Shown: piece by piece, positions 6,410 to 9,046 of the stretch
Position numbering within the stretch: the first letter of the stretch is position 1
How the letters are laid out: the number at the start of each line of letters is the position of its first letter
Source of the DNA: CAZTHL01 sp964613585
GTDB lineage: Bacteria > Pseudomonadota > Alphaproteobacteria > DSM-16000 > Inquilinaceae
Direction of reading: 5' to 3'
Assembly: GCA_964613585.1 (NCBI GenBank)
Contig: CAZTHL010000120.1
Coordinates: 1 to 9,046 of the forward strand
DNA: 9,046 nucleotides
The notes under the pieces: model-generated
The model's input: only the letters and a program-made list of their open reading frames with translations
Database searches by the model: none
Told to the model about the DNA's origin: nothing
Program-made: the position numbers and the translations under genes

Positions 6410-6426
6410 GGCCGCAGGCTGCGGCC
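6410..6426. repeat. Perfect hairpin upstream of pheT
   Basis: GGCCGCA (6410-6416) and TGCGGCC (6420-6426) are 7-bp perfect arms around a 3-nt GGC loop, about 95 nt before the pheT start. In a pheT leader RNA this would be a very stable stem. It directly abuts the heptanucleotide repeat. No T-tract follows. Confidence 0.45.
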
Positions 6427-6450
6427 CACGGCCCACGGCCCACGGCCCAC
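6423..6450. repeat. Four tandem copies of GGCCCAC
   Basis: Four uninterrupted perfect copies of the 7-bp unit GGCCCAC fill 6423-6450, followed by a GCCCGGG remnant. The repeat lies between the sulfotransferase gene and pheT, and its first copy overlaps the right arm of the hairpin. Tandem units of this kind can change copy number by slippage. Confidence 0.85.
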
Positions 6451-6521
6451 GCCCGGGCCGCTTCCGCCCTGCCCCGCCCGGCCCGATCCCCGGTTCCGGC
6501 CGCAGCCCGACGATCCTCCCC

Positions 6522-8924
6522 ATGAAGCTGACCCTGTCCTGGCTCAAGGAGCACCTCGACACCGACGCGCCGGTCGGCCGCCTGGCCGAGGCGCTGACCG
6601 CGCTCGGCCTCGAGGTCGAGGACGTGATCGACCGCGGCGCCGCCCTGGCGCCCTTCACCGTGGCCCGGGTGCTTGCCGCCCAGCCGCACCCCGACGCCGA
6701 CAAGCTCAAGGTCTGCCGCGTCGACACCGGCGCGGGCGAGGCCCAGGTGGTGTGCGGGGCGCCCAACGCCCGCGCCGGCATGCTGGGCGTGTTCGCCCCG
6801 CCCGGCACGCACATCCCGGGCACCGGCCTCGACCTCAGGACCGGCGTGATCCGCGGCGTCGAGTCGGCCGGCATGCTGGTGTCCGAGCGTGAGCTCGGCC
6901 TGTCCGACGAGCATGCCGGGATCATCGAGCTGCCCGAGGACAGCCCGGTCGGCGCCCCCTTCGCCCGGGTCAGCGGCCTCGACGACCCGGTCATCGACAT
7001 CGCGCTGACCCCCGACCGGGCCGACTGCGCCGGCGTCCGCGGCATCGCCCGCGACCTCGCCGCCGCCGGCCACGGCACCCTCAGGCCGCTCGACGAGACG
7101 GCCGTGCCGGGCGCCTATCCGTGCCCGGTCGGCGTCCGCCGGGAGCTGCCGCCCGGGCCGCCCGACCCCTGTCCCCTGTTCGTCGCCCGGCACCTGCGCG
7201 GCCTGACCAACGGCCCGAGCCCGCGCTGGCTCGCCGACCGGCTGACCGCCGTCGGCCTGCGTCCGATCTCGGCGCTCGTCGACATCACCAACCTGCTCAC
7301 CCTGGACCGCGCCCGGCCGCTGCACGTGTTCGACGCCGCCCGGCTCCGCGGCGACCTGGTGCTGCGCCCGACCCGGCCCGGCGAGCGGCTCGAGGCGCTC
7401 AACGACCGGACCTACACGATGCCGGACGACGCGATCACCGGCATCTACGACGACAGCGGCCTGATCAGCCTGGCCGGCATCATCGGCGGCGCGTCGACCG
7501 GGGTCACGGAGGCGACCACCGAGGTGCTGCTCGAGGTGGCGCTGTTCGACCCGGTGCGCACGGCCGCCACCGGCCGCAAGCTGCAGATCGAGTCGGACGC
7601 GCGCTACCGCTTCGAGCGCGGCGTCGACCCCGGCGCCGTGCTGGCCGGCGTCGAGCAGGCGACCCGCCTGATCCTCGCGCTGTGCGGCGGCGAGGCCTCG
7701 GAGCCCGTGGTCGCCGGCGCGGTGCCGCCGCCGCCGGAAGCGATCGCCCTGCGCCGCGACCGGGTCGCCACCCTGGGCGGGCTCGACCTGCCGCTGGCCG
7801 AGCAGGTGCGCATCCTGCGCCGGCTCGGCTGCACCGTGCACGAGAACGAGGACGGCGCACTCAGGGTGACGCCGCCGAGCTGGCGCGGCGACCTGACGCT
7901 CGAGGCCGACCTGGTCGAGGAGCTGCTGCGCATCGCCGGCTACGACGCGGTGCCGGCGCTGCCGCTGCCGCGCCTCTCCGCGGTGACCCGCCCGGCGGTG
8001 GGGCCGGAGCGGCGCCGGGCCGACCGGGTGCGCCGGGCGCTCGCGGCACGCGGGCTCGAGGAGGCGGTCACCTGGTCGTTCATGGCCGACGATGTCGCCG
8101 CCCGCTTCGGCTTCGCCGATCCGGCGCTGCGCCTGCTCAACCCGATCGCCAGCGACCTCGCCGCCATGCGGCCGTCGATCCTGCCCAACCTGCTCCAGGC
8201 GGCCGGCCGCAACGCCGCCCGCGGCCTCGCCGACGCCGGCCTGTTCGAGCTCGGGCCGGTGTACCGCGACCCGACCCCGGCCGGCCAGGAGCGGGTCGCC
8301 GCCGGGGTGCGCGCCGGCCGCACCGGCCCGCGCCACTGGGCGGAGACGCCGCGCGCGGTCGACGTGTTCGACGCCAAGGCCGACGCCCTGGCCGCGCTCG
8401 AGGTGGCCGGCGCCCCGGTCGGCAACCTGCAGGTCACCGCCGACGCGCCCGGCTGGTACCATCCCGGCCGCTCCGGCATGCTGCGCCTCGGCCCGACCGT
8501 GCTGGCCCAGTTCGGCGAGGCGCACCCGCTCGAGCTCGAGGCGCTCGACGTGGCCGGGCCGGTCGCCGCCTTCGAGGTGTTCGTCGACCGGGTGCCGCTG
8601 CCCAGGAGGAGCGGGACCGCCCGGCCGCTCCTGCAGCTGTCGCCGTTCCAGCCGGTGTCGCGCGACTTCGCGTTCATCGCCGACGCCGACGTGCCGGCCG
8701 AGCGGCTGGCGCGGGCGGCGCGCGGGGCCGACAAGGCGCTCATCGCCGAGGTCGCCGTGTTCGACGTGTATGCCGGCATGGGCGTGCCCGAGGGCCGGAA
8801 GTCGGTAGCGCTCGCGGTCACCCTGCAGCCGACCGAGGCGACCCTGACCGAGGAGCAGATCGAGGCCGTGGCCGGGCGCATCGTCGCCGCGGTCGAGAAG
8901 CAGGGCGGCCGCCTGCGCGCGTGA
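6522..8924 (+). CDS. pheT: Phenylalanyl-tRNA synthetase beta subunit
   Basis: The product is 800 residues, the normal full length. It is the beta subunit of the cytosolic alpha2-beta2 PheRS, binding tRNA(Phe) and hydrolysing mischarged Tyr-tRNA(Phe). The order is: N-terminal B1 part with the canonical 'MKLTLSWLKEHL'; EMAP/OB-type tRNA-binding domain (about 39-149, 'PHPDADKLKVCRVDTG', 'VVCGAPNARAGM'); 'DIALTPDRADC' (159-169); B3/B4 editing domain (about 214-380, 'ALVDITNLLTLDRARPLHVFD', 'LAGIIGG', 'SDARYRFERGVDP'); B5 domain (about 405-475, 'VTPPSWRGDLTLEADLVEE'); the inactive class II-like core (about 490-690, 'NPIASDLAAMRPSILPNLL'); and the C-terminal FDX-ACB anticodon-binding domain (about 706-800, 'SPFQPVSRDFAFI', 'LTEEQIE'). 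Nothing is truncated. The ATG start fits the family exactly, although no Shine-Dalgarno is seen. It is separated from pheS by 1,137 bp holding an antisense gene, so it probably has its own promoter. Confidence 0.98.
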   Translation: MKLTLSWLKEHLDTDAPVGRLAEALTALGLEVEDVIDRGAALAPFTVARVLAAQPHPDADKLKVCRVDTGAGEAQVVCGAPNARAGMLGVFAPPGTHIPGTGLDLRTGVIRGVESAGMLVSERELGLSDEHAGIIELPEDSPVGAPFARVSGLDDPVIDIALTPDRADCAGVRGIARDLAAAGHGTLRPLDETAVPGAYPCPVGVRRELPPGPPDPCPLFVARHLRGLTNGPSPRWLADRLTAVGLRPISALVDITNLLTLDRARPLHVFDAARLRGDLVLRPTRPGERLEALNDRTYTMPDDAITGIYDDSGLISLAGIIGGASTGVTEATTEVLLEVALFDPVRTAATGRKLQIESDARYRFERGVDPGAVLAGVEQATRLILALCGGEASEPVVAGAVPPPPEAIALRRDRVATLGGLDLPLAEQVRILRRLGCTVHENEDGALRVTPPSWRGDLTLEADLVEELLRIAGYDAVPALPLPRLSAVTRPAVGPERRRADRVRRALAARGLEEAVTWSFMADDVAARFGFADPALRLLNPIASDLAAMRPSILPNLLQAAGRNAARGLADAGLFELGPVYRDPTPAGQERVAAGVRAGRTGPRHWAETPRAVDVFDAKADALAALEVAGAPVGNLQVTADAPGWYHPGRSGMLRLGPTVLAQFGEAHPLELEALDVAGPVAAFEVFVDRVPLPRRSGTARPLLQLSPFQPVSRDFAFIADADVPAERLARAARGADKALIAEVAVFDVYAGMGVPEGRKSVALAVTLQPTEATLTEEQIEAVAGRIVAAVEKQGGRLRA

Positions 8925-8997
8925 CCGGCGCCGCCGGGTCACCAGGTCCCGGGCGCAGCCGCGCCGCCGGCCGACCGCCCGGGCACGGCCGAAGGGC

Positions 8998-9046
8998 GGG
9001 CGGCCGGGGAGGCGGCAGCCGGCGGCAGGGCGGCCGGGGAGGCGGC
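8998..9046. repeat. Direct repeat at the right edge, 30-bp period
   Basis: A 19-base GC-only block beginning GGGCGGCCGGGG occurs perfectly at 8998-9016 and again at 9028-9046, separated by 11 bases (AGCCGGCGGCA). The second copy ends exactly with the window, so a longer tandem array may continue. It lies in non-coding sequence 74 bp after the pheT stop. Confidence 0.7.

Larger units (their letters stand above)
6296..6521. promoter_or_regulatory. Divergent upstream region of the sulfotransferase gene and pheT
   Basis: If pheT does not depend on readthrough from pheS, its promoter must lie in these 226 bp. The sulfotransferase promoter is expected here too. GTCAA (6366-6370) and TTGAC (6392-6396) form an inverted pair, each giving a TTGACG-type -35 candidate for one strand, but neither has a good -10 at 16-18 bp. 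I find no short leader gene rich in Phe codons of the kind that attenuates pheST in enterics. The pheT ATG lacks a clear Shine-Dalgarno; GATCCTCCCC precedes it. Confidence 0.4.

Noticed and set aside
6296..6521. Phe-codon-rich leader peptide or T-box element controlling pheT
   Set aside because: There is no short frame with clustered TTC/TTT codons, no T-box signature and no T-tract terminator.
6296..7078. An N-terminal extension of the sulfotransferase frame running antisense into pheT
   Set aside because: The upstream part is antisense to pheT and includes the translated heptanucleotide repeat. The ATG at 6295 has a strong GGAGG and gives the normal family length.
4131..8942. A 1,603-codon open frame on the minus strand, antisense to most of pheS and pheT
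   Set aside because: It is Arg/Gly/Ala/His-rich low-complexity sequence opposite strongly conserved genes. Long stop-free antisense frames are expected where third positions are almost all G or C.

Overview
The window is a very GC-rich bacterial chromosome segment. Proteins and gene style suggest a high-GC alphaproteobacterium, perhaps Rhodospirillales-like; this is inferred from composition and general protein character, not from a marker comparison. Six complete protein genes plus one more in the middle (seven in all) account for most of the window. I see no rRNA, tRNA, insertion sequence, integrase or CRISPR array.

Left part (1-2626), minus strand: a multi-pass membrane protein of unassigned, transporter-like type (52-1443) lies 250 bp downstream of a TauD/TfdA-type Fe(II)/2-oxoglutarate dioxygenase (1694-2626). 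By eye this part is less extremely GC-rich than the rest. It is bounded upstream by a distinctly AT-rich intergenic stretch (about 2640-2870) carrying three copies of a GT(C)AAAAAG motif. The pair may be an acquired or accessory module for modification and transport of a small molecule; the substrate is not readable from the sequence.

Middle part (3099-4273): a small NifX/NifB-C-terminal-like (dinitrogenase iron-molybdenum cofactor family) protein on the minus strand is divergent from a YfcG/YghU-type glutathione S-transferase on the plus strand. The 137 bp between them contains a plausible sigma-70-type promoter for the GST gene, with a perfect 8-bp inverted repeat over its -10 region.

Right part (4284-8924): pheS (phenylalanyl-tRNA synthetase alpha) begins 10 nt after the GST stop, with its Shine-Dalgarno overlapping that stop, so the two look co-expressed. 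pheT (beta subunit) is complete but does not follow pheS directly. A Stf0-type sulfotransferase gene in the opposite orientation sits between them. pheS and the sulfotransferase converge with 53 bp between stops; the sulfotransferase and pheT diverge from a 226-bp region that holds a hairpin and a four-copy heptanucleotide tandem repeat. PheS and PheT must assemble into one alpha2-beta2 enzyme, so the split raises the question of how balanced expression is kept. This split operon is the most notable feature of the window. No wholly new multi-gene system is evident.
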